From positions 1 to 64,000 of the forward strand of contig JAMYHX010000209.1 of the NCBI GenBank assembly GCA_025529335.1: 64,000 nt of DNA. Reading direction: 5' to 3'. The notes under the pieces are model-generated. The model was not told the origin of the DNA and did no database searches. It saw only the letters and a list, made by a program, of their open reading frames with translations. Origin of the DNA: Rhizopus sp. PT2906. Its lineage: Eukaryota > Mucoromycota > Mucoromycetes > Mucorales > Rhizopodaceae. The translations under genes were made by a program, and so were the position numbers. Of the stretch, positions 46,801-58,022 are shown piece after piece (the stretch's first letter is position 1; each line of letters starts with the position of its first letter).

Positions 46801-48305
46801 TTATTTGTTTAGATATAATGTCTTGTAAGGGAATCTTTCGGTGTTGATAGCATTTATCCAATCTTCAATACTCCATGGTGAGTTCTCTATCATCTCCGTA
46901 TTTATCTTCAAACCAGACTTGAGCTCTACTCTCCTACTCTTTATTTCTTCAACAGCAGTAGGATCATCATCCACGTGATAGGTTGGCTTTAATTCATCTA
47001 CAGGTAAATTGTTGAGGTAGTACGCTTGATCGTCCTTTAGATCTTCACCAAACCAGACTTTTCTCTCATCTTCGAAATGATCAAGTACCATCTCTTTGTA
47101 TTCTTGGAAAAAATCACTATTGGCTCTTTTTAATATCCAGTTTGACTGTAGACACTGGGCAAGGGAAGCGCGTTTACAAACATCCACATGCAATAAACTC
47201 GACAAGAGTAGCTCGAGGTCATCTTTTAAATATAAGCATCGTGTTAAACATGTACAAGGAATCGTTACCATTTTTTTCAAGTCTTTCATAATCAATTTTT
47301 CCGTTCAAGATGGCATCTGTTAGGAGAGTCATATCATTCAAGTACTCTTCGAATGGATGTCTACCAAATAGCATGATGAACAAAATGATACCAGCTGCCC
47401 AACAATCCGATTTAGCACTGAATCGATTATATTTCACTACTTCTGGTGCAAAATAACTATGATGTTATAAGTATACATTATGTTATCTTTTGGTTCCTTT
47501 TTTTACATACCCATATGTTCCATGCTTTTCACGAACCTTGTCTGCATCACCTTCATATATAGCTAATCCAAAATCAGCAATGACGATACGCGACCTTAAT
47601 GAAGTGCCTGAAACTAGTATATTATCGGGCTAATGGTACTTTAGCAATTACAGAGATAAAGCATGAATTCTATCTTACTTTGATGTCTATAAAGAAAAGA
47701 AAAAACCAGTGAGGCTTATTAATATAAAATCGATTATGTTTTACCTCTATGAACAATGCCTTTTTTATGAAGATACTACGGAGAGAGACCGGCGTCTTTA
47801 GTAGCCTTTCAAAAAAGGAGTACATGTTTAATTACCTGAAGACCTGAGGCTAATTGATAAAATATAAAAAAGCTTTCTTCTTCTGTAAAAGGCTCATCAT
47901 TTCCAACGTATTGATCTAAAGATCCTCCTGGGAATCTAAATAGTGGGTCAAGATTATTTCTCTTTCTTTCTTTTGTTTTCTCTCTTACGCAGGCATAATC
48001 ATGTTGTTATCATGCATTGTAATCAATGAGATAACATTTGCCTAAGCAGACAATTAGTTAAAGTTATCTCTCTCTCTCTCTCTCTCTGTCTCGCTTTCTT
48101 TCCGTACATGTCTATTGGCTTTTAATATCTCTATTTCGTTCTTTGAAATGAAAACCGTTCGACTTGAGAATTTAGCTCGATACACCAATTGTTCAGTAGG
48201 TCGATCAGCCATATAAGCCAAGTAGATCATGGCTTGACTACCTGTACCCAAAGAAATATCAGCAACAATAGCCTTTCTATCTTTCAAATGAAACGAGCTA
48301 GGCAT
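46801..48305 (-). CDS. Serine/threonine protein kinase
   Basis: About eight exons. MPSSFHLKDRKAIVADISLG begins at 48305; the glycine loop LGTGSQAMIYLA and a Lys in VYRAKF precede NEIEILKANRH. The later exons read ANVISLITMHDNNMIMPA, GGSLDQYVGNDEPFTEEESF, LASGLQYLHKKGIVHR and then DIK|PDNILVSG (catalytic loop HRDIKPDN). They are followed by IVIADFGLA (DFG) and GTYGYFAPEVV with SAKSDCWAAGIILFIMLFGRHPF. All catalytic residues are present. A C-terminal extension after the kinase lobe (FFQEYKEMVLDHFEDERKVW...) has no recognised domain. The kinase subfamily is not clear; it is not a close match to a textbook orthologue that I recognise. Confidence 0.85.
47679..47686 (-). other. Eight-nucleotide micro-exon in the protein kinase
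   Basis: The exon sequence is ACATCAAA, bounded by TATAG before and GTAAGA after. It is joined to ...CATAGAG and CCCGATAATATA. Together they read HRDIKPDN, the catalytic loop. Without this exon the kinase loses the catalytic Asp and shifts frame. Confidence 0.85.
48069..48086 (+). repeat. CT microsatellite in a kinase intron
   Basis: CT repeats about nine times in the first intron of the kinase gene. Simple sequence, no function inferred. Confidence 0.8.
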
Positions 48306-49353
48306 CTCAATTGGTTTGGGGCATTTTTGTTTTTGAATAAAGATAAAGTCTATTATCCCATTAGATTCTCTCTCTCTTTTTTCATTTCTTTGCTTTTTTA
48401 CTTAGATGCTTTGATACAAAAGAAATGATGCAACCAGGAAACAATACAACTGTTCGATTACAACCTATGATTGTCTGATTCACTATTGCAAGTTGTTAGT
48501 CTTCTATTTATAAACAGAAAACGATATCAAATTACAAAATGTTCCATTTCTGCTTCTATCCTAAATATATTCTTTAATCACTGTACTTTTTATCTTTATA
48601 TAATTATTACCGTCAAGTAAACAATGTTGTCAAACTCTTGAGTTCGCTATGATCACACTTGTGAATGAGAGGGAGGGAAAAGGTTGAAATGTAAAACTTA
48701 CTGCTGTAAATTCACACTGAAGTTGATCAATAAAAGGGAAATCAATAACGAAATGACTAGATTCAAGTCAATCTTTGTTTAGCTCTTTTTTTTTGTTTGT
48801 TTCAAACCAGTTCTCATTTCGACCCACTGTCAACGTATCCCAAAGTATGATAGGTATCACTGAAGTTCCCCCCCTCCAAAGGTAAATAAGTTTTTTCTCT
48901 TCAAACTAAAGTCACTTACTCAAATCTTCTATATCTCTGGTCGCCCCTCTAAGAATACCAACACAACTCATATCTCTTTTCTATACGCGTGTTGTAATAA
49001 GCAAAGAGAAAGGGGAGGGGAAAAATACTTGCATAAAAAAAAATTTTAAAACCAGTCCGAGTGAATGTTGTCCATGGCCATTCGTACGACAATGATAAGT
49101 TAGAATAATGATAAGCTAGTTTTAAATATAAGGGGGATCATATAACTGTTTCTTGTGAAAATCGTGCATTTTTAAAAGTTGAATCCATACTGACTTGCTC
49201 TATAAACCCCTTTTTTTAAGTGTACCTTTGAAATCAAGGGAAAGATGGCTTTGGGGGGAGTCCCTGTTTCAATGACGGCCCGGACTTTGGGTACAAAATT
49301 TTTTTTTCTGTTGTTAGAAGATAACGCCCTTCTTCTTTATTAAAATAGTCAAG
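48306..49353. other. Divergent region of the kinase and HPRT
   Basis: About 1 kb between divergent starts. TCTATAAACC at 49199-49208 is a possible TATA box for HPRT. Otherwise C-rich and T-rich runs. No ORF. Confidence 0.45.
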
Positions 49354-50118
49354 ATGCCTATGGACCCTAAGGATTGGATTGATGTTACCACTGAAAAGAA
49401 CCACTACTCTTTAAACCACTTTGTTATTCCTCATCACTATGAAAAGGACCTTTCTTCCATCCTTATTCCACACGGTGTTATTATGGATCGTGTCAACAAA
49501 CTTGCTCGTCTGATTGTTGCCGAGACTACAGGACCCTTAGTCGTCTGCTGTATCTTGAAGGGTGGTCACCAATACTTTGCTGATTTGATTAACGCTGTCA
49601 AAAAGTTGACCAACAAGGAAGGCAAGACCGTTCCTTTAAGTTTGGAATTCCTTCGTGTCAAGTCTTACAAGAACGATACGTCTGAAGGTGTAACCATGTC
49701 CATCACTGACGAAGAATGCAGAGACTTTAAGGGAAAAGTAAAGTAACCAAATAAAAAAGAATGATATTGGGTATTAACATTATATGTAGAATCTCTTGAT
49801 TGTTGAAGATATTATTGATACAGGCAACACTATGGTTCATTTATTAAAGAAATTAGAAACATATCAACCTAAATCGATTCGAGTCACCAGTTTGTTGATC
49901 AAGAAGACACCCAAGAGTAACGGTTATGTTCCTGATTACGTTGGCTTCTCTATTCCCGATGAATTCGTTGTTGGTTATGCTTTGGATTATAATGAATATT
50001 TCCGTGATTTGGATCATATCTGTGTTATTAGCGTAAGTCGACAAATAAGTGTCTTTTTTTTTCTTACCAATATTACATTTATCAGGAACATGGTAAACAA
50101 GCTTATGCCATCCAATAA
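49354..50118 (+). CDS. Hypoxanthine-guanine phosphoribosyltransferase
   Basis: Three exons; MPMDPKDWIDVTTEKNHYSL at 49354, stop TAA 50116-50118. VVCCILKGGHQYFADLI, LEFLRVKSYKND and LLIVEDIIDTGNTMVHLL (PRPP loop) are the purine PRTase signatures; IKKTPKSNGYVPDYVGFSIP, EFVVGYALDYNEYFRDL and ICVIS|EHGKQAYAI follow. The protein is near 220 residues, usual for HPRT. It salvages hypoxanthine and guanine to IMP and GMP using PRPP. Introns are short; the last begins GTAAGTCG at 50033. Confidence 0.95.
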
Positions 50119-50394
50119 TGAACATTATCTGCATCTCTCTTTTTTTTTTCTTCATAATAAAAACAAGGTCATATTTATTATAAATGGGATAATTTTATTT
50201 TCTATGATCTATGTGGTATCTTATTAAACAATATAGAAATATAATATATATATATATATTGAGAGACAATAAAAAAGAAGGGCTCATATGTAAATAATCT
50301 ATAAATAACATAATTAAAAATAAGGGCGACCGGTCGTGTCATAAGTATATAGTATACATAGAAAGAATAGTGGGGAAAATAAGGGGAGGTAGTA

Positions 50395-51363
50395 TTACAA
50401 AATGCTGGATTGGGTGCGTAAGAGTAAGGGATTAATATATTGTGTAGATTCATATGTCAGCACGTCCAATTGATACATAGGATCGTTGATAAAAGGAATA
50501 ACATACTTGCCAGCAGTATTTAACTCGTCCCAGATCAACTGCTCAGCAGTGGGTTGCATATACATTTCTTGACTATTTAATTGTTGCATAAGAGGAGATA
50601 CATCCAAAGCAGAGAAGTGATCACCAAGACCGATAGACCAGATAGGGGATGATGGTGATTCAGTATATGGAGTGAACGTAGCAAAGGATAATTCTGGATA
50701 CATACCAAATGCTTCACATTGAGTAGAGAAACCAGGTTCAAACAGTTCGTGATCTTTCAAAGACATAGGAGTTGTAGGACCAGCACAGGGACTAAAAAGG
50801 CCAGTGGAAAATTCAGATGGTATATAGCATTCAGGAGAGTTGAAGCTTGAAGGTGTATGAGGCGGACTAAGATCGACAATGTCTAGCTTAATTGGAAAAT
50901 CTTTCTTGGTGACCCTCTTGCATACCTTCCTAGTCCGTTTCTTGGGAGCAGAGGCAGTTTCCTTGGGCTTAGAGGCAGACTTGAGAGCATCAGCGTCTTC
51001 ATAAATCATTTCCATAAATTTGTTATTTTCATCAGAGAGTGAAGTGAACTTGTCTGAATGCGATTTACGGTTATAAGGACGCTTAGGAGTGTCTTTCTTT
51101 TTAGGCGTGTATTTATAATCGGGATACATCTTGCGATGCTCTTGCTTTGCGATACGTGCTTGTTCACGGAATGGCTGTTTTTCTTCATCTGTAGCTTCTT
51201 TCCACCACTTTGCAATAATCTTGGAGATATCACGATGATTTGCGCCAGGACATCTTGCGACGATTTCCTTTTGCTTTTCAATACGATAAAGCAAGAAGCA
51301 ATTCAAGGGTCGTGGAGCGGTTGCATTGTTGTCTTCTTTTGCATGGATTACTTGTTTAGGCAT
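50395..51363 (-). CDS. HMG-box transcription factor B, paralogue of A
   Basis: A single exon, 322 residues from ATG 51363 (an in-frame upstream ATG at 51441 would add 26). The HMG box is at about residues 16-85: APRPLNCFLLYRIEKQKEIV, then CPGANHRDISKIIAKWWKEA and FREQARIAKQEHRKMYPDYK. It is followed by basic PKKKDTPKRPYNRKS and KKRTRKVCKRV. The ANHRDISKIIAKWWKE core is identical to factor A, so the two are paralogues. B lacks A's intron at the QR|YPDY position. The C-half is Ser/Pro/Thr-rich, with little similarity to A. Likely a DNA-binding regulator of development; targets unknown. Confidence 0.88.
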   Translation of the reverse strand: MPKQVIHAKEDNNATAPRPLNCFLLYRIEKQKEIVARCPGANHRDISKIIAKWWKEATDEEKQPFREQARIAKQEHRKMYPDYKYTPKKKDTPKRPYNRKSHSDKFTSLSDENNKFMEMIYEDADALKSASKPKETASAPKKRTRKVCKRVTKKDFPIKLDIVDLSPPHTPSSFNSPECYIPSEFSTGLFSPCAGPTTPMSLKDHELFEPGFSTQCEAFGMYPELSFATFTPYTESPSSPIWSIGLGDHFSALDVSPLMQQLNSQEMYMQPTAEQLIWDELNTAGKYVIPFINDPMYQLDVLTYESTQYINPLLLRTQSSIL

Positions 51364-54356
51364 ATTCTTAGATTTGAATAATATAATAAAATTAGAATTA
51401 GAGTAAAAAGGTGTTGTAATTCGATGTACTTTAGAAAACATCCAGGTCTATTTATTTAAATCTAAAATGCGGTAGATAAGCTCATCTTTGTCTCATCCAA
51501 TGTGATCTTCCAACCAGTTGGAATAAACCAATATCTATAAAAGGAATGACTTTGTTCTGCAATTTACAAAGGATAACTTCTCCTTATCCCCTCCTTTTTT
51601 ATCTATTATTGGTATTCATGCTACTCAATAACAGTTAATAAAATAAACTAACAGCAAGACTCTATATATGGATAAACACCGGATATGTATGTCCTTAACA
51701 ACCGTGCTTTTTATGCAACTATTATTTTATGTATAAGCTACGGTTTTGCGTATGACCAAGTATGGTAACACTGAAGCTCTGTTTCTATTTACACTGAAAA
51801 CCCATATTTTGGGATTTTGATTGAAAAGGAGGGTATTGGCTATAGATTATTTAGGATCCTTAGATAAAAGCGATATTCATGATATGGGAGTTAATAGCAT
51901 TCCACGTTATTTAACAAGCAGGATATTTATTATTTTGACAATAAAATTCATATATAGATCATATTTCGTTTGTTTAGTAATTATGACTTCTTCAGTCTAC
52001 TCCCTCCCCTTCTTCTTGTAACTGTCTTCTGTTGTTTCTATTTCCTCATGAATATATATATTTACAAAGTCAAAAATAAGGGCCATACGTTACTTAGAAT
52101 TCGTTAACGATAGGAATTGTCTAATGAAACACCAGCAAGAGTGATCTTGCTGATTTGTTTACATATGTGTGATGACCCAATGTAATTAGAATGATAAAGC
52201 GTTCTCATTTTAGTTTCTTTATTGATAGCATAGCAATGCAAGCTAATTTTCATTATCGCCATATCATATTTTTTCTATTGGGAGAAAAAAAGGAGGAGCG
52301 GATATTTCTGAATAATCTGGAAGATCCTCTAGACCAAAGAAGATAAGGATGGTATTAAAAATCGATGTTCATGATATAAAAAGAATAAAACGCCTTATAT
52401 GCTCTATACGTATCTCACACTCATGCGTGTGGGTTCGGTGCTTGATTTTAAGTAGAAAGTAAAGCTAAAACATTTTATCAGCTACGCACACCCCAGGGCA
52501 AAAAAAAAAAAACAAACAGGCAAATAAGGTTTTACCGCCTGAGCACAGATATACAGTTATTGGGTTATGCAGTGATAATCATCAGGAACGATTTTTGTTA
52601 ACCTTCTTTTTTTCTAATAAAAACTCGATTTTTGCCTTTTCAAGTAAAGAACCATAATCTGTACACCGTACGATGCGTTGTTTGTGTAAACGTCAATTTA
52701 CAGCAAAGGGGGAGGGGCAATAGCTTAAATAAGTCATCCCCCCTCTTCCTTTGAAAACAGGTTTTGTGCATCTTTAGTGCATAAACAATCAGATTAAATT
52801 ATCTATAACAGTTCAGTATGAAAATACAAAAAAAAAGAGAGAAAATATAGAAAAAAAAAGGAGTAAAAGATGTGTATATCAATAACCACGTAGAAAGCGA
52901 TAATCTACATTCTCATTGTGTCGCTTTATTTAGAAAGATAAACATATATAATTGATTGTAGAGTAGATCTAATTACACAGACTTTTTCAATTAATTGGCA
53001 TAAGCAACTGTTTTATGCAAAGAGCACAGACGGGGTATTATAGTTACAAGAGGGAAAAAGACGAGAGAGAGAAAAAAAAAAAGGAGGGGGGGGGGGCTTT
53101 CCATATATGGTCAAACACCGGCCTTCAGATAAATCATTCAAAAGATGCCCTCAAAGATAATCCATGCAAATGCATTGACATATTATGTGAAATATGTCAC
53201 CTGTTAGGGTTGCTACCATGACAATAAAATAACAACAAAAAAATTGATATAGAAATCACTCACAATAATGGAATGTATTAAAGTTAAAGACACCCAAACT
53301 TTATAAACAATCATGATTTCACCACAGGAGCAACAACAATAACATACTTTTCCATGATTTTCATTCGTAGATTACTTGGTCTTCTATACATTAAGGGGAG
53401 AAAGTGTCTTCTTCCAACTATCGAATAAAAGACTAAACTAAGAAAAAAAAGAGATTAGGTTTAATATATTTTCCTTACTGTTCTCCCGTTTTGTCTACCT
53501 CGCCATTGCATGTTCTAGCTAATACTTGTAAAGTTTTTCGAAAACCTAAAAGAAAAATCCCTGTCAAGATGGTTTGGTCATATGATATCGTCATCTGCTC
53601 GTCCAGCCTGGCTTAATCTTTTAATATCAAGCAAAGGAAATAAAGAGACGAATATACGATAGCAATTAGAAGGAAATGCTTCTTTTTACTTTGAGAACAA
53701 TTAATGCACGCATTAATAAAAAGCGAGTAGATATACCGTCAATTTCATGCTGTAGAAGGAATGTAAGGGGGGGGGAGAACGAACGCGTCTGAGTGTCCAC
53801 GTGTATCTTTAGCCAATCAAAATTACATAAAATCGGTTAGACAAGAACCATCGCATTCTTTAAACTATTGACTGCAATATGCTTGTCATGAGATTGCTAG
53901 GTGTAAGGGAAATTACTTTGACAAATAGCTTTACATTATGACATATTTTATCAACATTCAATCACGTATGAAATAAATACAATATACAGATTAAGCTTAA
54001 ATCTTTCCCTTTGGGAAATATCGTTTTATTAACAATATGCGCACATTCAACGACACACAAGAAGATAATCGTTGATTTTTTCGTTTAAATTTGATTCTAA
54101 AAAGGAGGAGAGACTGCAGATACAAATTATTCACGCACTGATAAAAAAAAAAGATAATTTCAGACAACAAAATAATGATAAAAGAGAGCTCATCAGAAGC
54201 AAAAGAATGAATAAAGAAATGATTAGTAAATCAGTTATTTATATTGATATTAAATACTTACATTAAGAGAGAGTTTATAAGAGAAAAAAGAGAAGCAGTA
54301 AAAGTGGATAAACATGTAAAAGAGGTTATTAATATCTTACTAAAAGTACATTATAT

Positions 54357-54376
54357 GGGCCAGTGATAACTGGCCC
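54357..54376. repeat. Perfect 8-bp hairpin
   Basis: GGGCCAGT, a GATA loop, then ACTGGCCC. Perfect inverted repeat in otherwise AT-rich DNA; it starts a purine-rich stretch leading to a second, imperfect inverted repeat (54427-54575). Confidence 0.75.
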
Positions 54377-54426
54377 GAAGAAAGAAGGGAAAAAAGAGAG
54401 CAAGGAAGAAAGTAGATGAGACGAAG

Positions 54427-54575
54427 GTTTGGTAAAAACCAAACTATCCCCAGCTAACATCGGGTTAGTTTCGATGGGCAATCTGTAATACTACACATCA
54501 GTTTCTTACAAGAGTAAAGAATACAACATACCTTAGGACTAGTTGGGGGATAGTTGGCCTTACTTTTTGGTCCAA
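54427..54575. repeat. Imperfect inverted repeat, possible degenerate MITE or hairpin RNA
   Basis: The left arm (about 54427-54459, containing CCAAACTATCCCCAGC) is the reverse complement, with gaps, of the right arm (about 54537-54575, containing TTGGGGGATAGTTGGCC). The loop is about 80 bases. There is no ORF. It could be an old element or a stem-loop transcript. Confidence 0.45.
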
Positions 54576-55116
54576 AGAAGAAAAGAAAAGGAAAAAAGTC
54601 AAGATCAGACTATTTAAACAAAGTCTCTAACAACTTTTCATTTTGTATAAAGCGCTGACCACATTTATCTTCTCTCAAATAGACAAAATTCGTTGTTTTT
54701 TTAATAATAAAGAAAACATAGAAAATCAACAAAAGTGTAATTGTTGTTGGCTTTAAATTATGTGTGAATAATTTCTGAAAATGATATATTCTAATTTTTA
54801 CATCATTAGATGAGCTTTCAAATCTATTATATGTTCATTATGTAAGGCAATTAAACAATAAAATTTTACTATTGAGGGACTTCATTAAGCAAACTAAAGT
54901 TATATACAAGAATTGTGTGTCTCTCGTAAAAACGGAGCGCGTGTAACATTATCTTTAATTTATTAACAAGCTCTTTCACCTTTCACCTTTCAGCCAAACA
55001 ACACACATAATATTTAAAGTAGCGTCTGTCACTATACTAGTAAGCAACACATTTGGACCAAAGTCTGTCAATTTTACTGCGTTGATGCCATTTCAATTGT
55101 GTTGAACGACAAACGC

Positions 55117-55470
55117 CATGACACCAACAATTGCTTTAACTACTTCCTTTGCAGCTCAAAAGAAAAACTTGCTTGGTCTTGAAGAAAGTGAGGATCTTGA
55201 ATTAAGGCGTATATATATTAAATCGCTGCAAGATTGTTTAAACTGTTACAATAAAGAAAGAATGGAATCACACTTATTGAAAGCATATTAGTGTAGACCC
55301 TTATTACACAACCAATCAGCGGCAAGAACCAGGAGAATTTTATGGAATGAGCGTTGTAGCAAAGGAAAGAAACTTAAATGTGTTTCAAATAATACGGATC
55401 TTCCAAGAAAAATGTAATCTCATGTTAAGACATCCTCTATTGGATTATACGTTCTATCTCTATGATCAGT
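55117..55470 (+). pseudogene. Degraded reading frame of unknown family
   Basis: From ATG 55117 a frame reads MTPTIALTTSFAAQKKNLLG, then EESEDLELRRIYIKSLQDCL and ends KAY at a TAG (55288-55290). Beyond it the same frame reads CRPLLHNQSAARTRRILWNE and KGKKLKCVSNNTDLPRKM. A second frame (from about 55294) is also open to TAA 55468-55470 and reads YYTTNQRQEPGEFYGMSVVA. The composition of the first part is that of a real protein. A stop-interrupted decayed gene is the simplest reading. I do not recognise the family; it could be a transposon-derived protein. Confidence 0.4.
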
Positions 55471-58022
55471 AAAAATATTGCTCTGTAACAAAACATCTCT
55501 TCTAGAAACTATACCATGATCTCTGTATGTGTTAGAATGTGCTTGAACAGTTCTCATACGAAACATCCTTCGCGTCATCTACTTGATCATCCTCGCTGAC
55601 GGACGAATTTAGATCCCCTTAAAAACATTGTATTTAAGCTCACTAATTCATGAGGACCTTCTTTATCGTTTACAGTATTCATGGTCACAACCACCGTCCT
55701 TGTCGTATATCTCATGCATCCATCTTTACTCAACAGCAATGGAACGATTGTGCAATAGCGGTATACACAATAGGAAAGGTATAGAACCAGGTTTAATCTC
55801 ATAAGGATATTAAGGTATATTCCCACGTGGGTTACGACTACTTTCCAGAAGAGAGGATGCCCTGGGAGTTAACTAAAAAAGTGTGCATTCAGTTAATAAG
55901 AATGAACGAGACCCTGGTAAGCTATATTCTTCTAAGCGTGAGAGGCTCTAGGATAAAGCATCCAGCTAGCAAAAGACTGCGACAAATACTAATGAATGAA
56001 AAGCTTTCATATACAAATACCAAAGGTCCCAGGGCTTTAATTAGATTATAAAAAACTGGCAAAAGTACAACCTTATCTGTGGCGTGGGTGAGACTGACCA
56101 CAGCCACAAAATATAAGGCTTATGTGAACGATTAGTGAAACATTTCAAGTTGTTCTTGGCCATCAAAGGACAAAAAAAGTAGGATGACGTACAGTGTCAC
56201 TGACTTTTGCAACTATTGTGCAAGTCACCCGAGAAATGTGCAATCTTCTTGAATCAAGTCGTTGCTTGTTTGTTACTAAAAGCCATTTGATGTTTACGCG
56301 CTTTAGGTAAAATAGCATTATGCCTAAATATGCTTTACTCACATATGATACGCTCATTTTGAAGTGGAGGAAAGTCAATCCAGCAATGAAAAGAGTATAT
56401 TTGTAGATACAATTATCAATTTTTGTGCAAAGAAAGCATAATAGAGTAGATCAAGAAAACAGTTTGCAGCAAAAGAGAAGTTTTCAACGGTATTCTTGGA
56501 TTGTATAAACATGATGATAACTTGCTGTTCCATGTGAATTGTATATTTACAGCAAAAAAGGGGCAAGGCGCTGTATTGAGTGTACCTGATGTTATGTTAT
56601 TTGGACTTGTAGTAATTTGGATTCTAAGCAAAACAGGATTCCCGCCGCTTCACGAGTTGTATTAATATTTATAAATATACAATTTTCTAATAAATATCTT
56701 CCATGAACCTCAACTATCCCCAACCTCACTTGCAAGCGATAAGTTGCTTTTCACTAGTTTAAATTGCACATCTTTTTCTTTTGATATAAGAAAGTTTGCA
56801 TATTCTATCCAAGGTGATATCGGAGATGAAGCACGTCCATTACTGCTCAGCATTTTTGAAAGCCTAAATAACCTTTTTTTATGTATATATCTCAATCTTC
56901 TTTTGTAGCTGACCAACTTTTTGGGGGTATAGGATTAGAACGTTGCATGTACAACAGAAGTATTTTAAATAAAAACAGTGTAAGTCCGGGAACCTTTTGT
57001 CGAACAGTGCTTTATTTAGCAACAGAGACTATATCGCACAAGAGATATGATGTTTAAATTTGTAAATCAGATAGTAGGGTTCACACAGCCATACTTTTAA
57101 AATCCTACATTGCTCAAAAAGTGTCAAATAAGAGGTATTTCTATATAAAGAAAATCAAAAGTTTCCATACTTCAAATGACCTGCTTTGTACTCTTATCTG
57201 CAATAGAAAAAGGTTAGCTTCCATTGAAATCGACTGCGATACAATTTCGGAAATACGATAAAAAAGAGAAACTTTTTATTGTAGCGGAAATCAATTCTAG
57301 TTGCCAAGGAAACGAGATGAAATTTAATAAAAAATCATCCATATCTGGCAGAGACACACGTTAATAAGAAAAAGTATTCATTGTTCAATAATAGCAGCCA
57401 ATGAACCAACTTTTACTAAAAGCGGTGCATTGTTGTGATTGGCCTAGAATACCATCTATCGCCAGGGATCTGTCGTTAAGATTTAATTATTTAGCATGGT
57501 AAGCGTTTACCACGTGTACTTTGAATATGTCATGTCCGTTCTGCTACCATCCCGATACTATGTTCAGTGTGTGTAACATGAGTAAAAGTAGAAAAACAGG
57601 TTGCCATGACAAATACAGAATCAATTGCAGTAATTTTTAAATTCCACCCTAGCCAAGAACTGGGTTACTGTAAAAATGATCGCAACTAAGGGGTAGCAGA
57701 CAAAAAATAGGTTAAAAAAAGGAGGGGATGAAAAAGGGAATTGGGGAAGGAGTATCCAAGGAAAAAAAAAGGGCAACGTAGCATAAAAAGGTTTTATTTA
57801 AAATGGAATATAGTATGTCGTACATAACTTTTAAGCAAAACAGAAAAAATCGAAAGATTGGGTTTTAGATGGTCTCGGCTCCGAAACGTAAGCGATAACT
57901 AGCAAAGCCAGAAAATTTTTCTTTCTTTTCTTTTATTCACCTTTTTTTTTTTTTACAAAGCAAACACTCCTTTCCTTTAGAGCTTGTTTTATGCATAAAA
58001 CTACATTCCTTTATTAAGAAAG
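55471..58022. other. Gene-poor interval, right part
   Basis: About 2.5 kb. Short open stretches occur on both strands (for example 55587-55826 minus and 55827-56051 plus) and might be decayed coding sequence, but no domain is recognisable. From about 57880 the sequence is likely the upstream region of the RhoGEF-like gene, including a pyrimidine-rich run (57918-57955). Confidence 0.45.

Larger units (their letters stand above)
51364..55116. other. Gene-poor interval, left part
   Basis: About 3.75 kb with no supported gene. Includes the upstream side of HMG factor B (51364-51600), a C/G-homopolymer pair (53084-53096 G-run, 53767-53775 G-run) and a hairpin region near 54357-54575 listed separately. 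I saw no tRNA or snRNA. Confidence 0.5.

Noticed and set aside
49228..49275. Similarity between the LINE 3' region (17320-17370) and 49228-49275
   Set aside because: The shared words (CAAGGG, GGCTTTGG/GCTTTGG) are short and not in alignment over 20 bases.
41962..51363. Mucorales sex locus
   Set aside because: HMG-box genes are present, but the triose-phosphate transporter and RNA helicase that flank sexM/sexP are absent; the neighbours are a carrier, BNA1, a kinase and HPRT.
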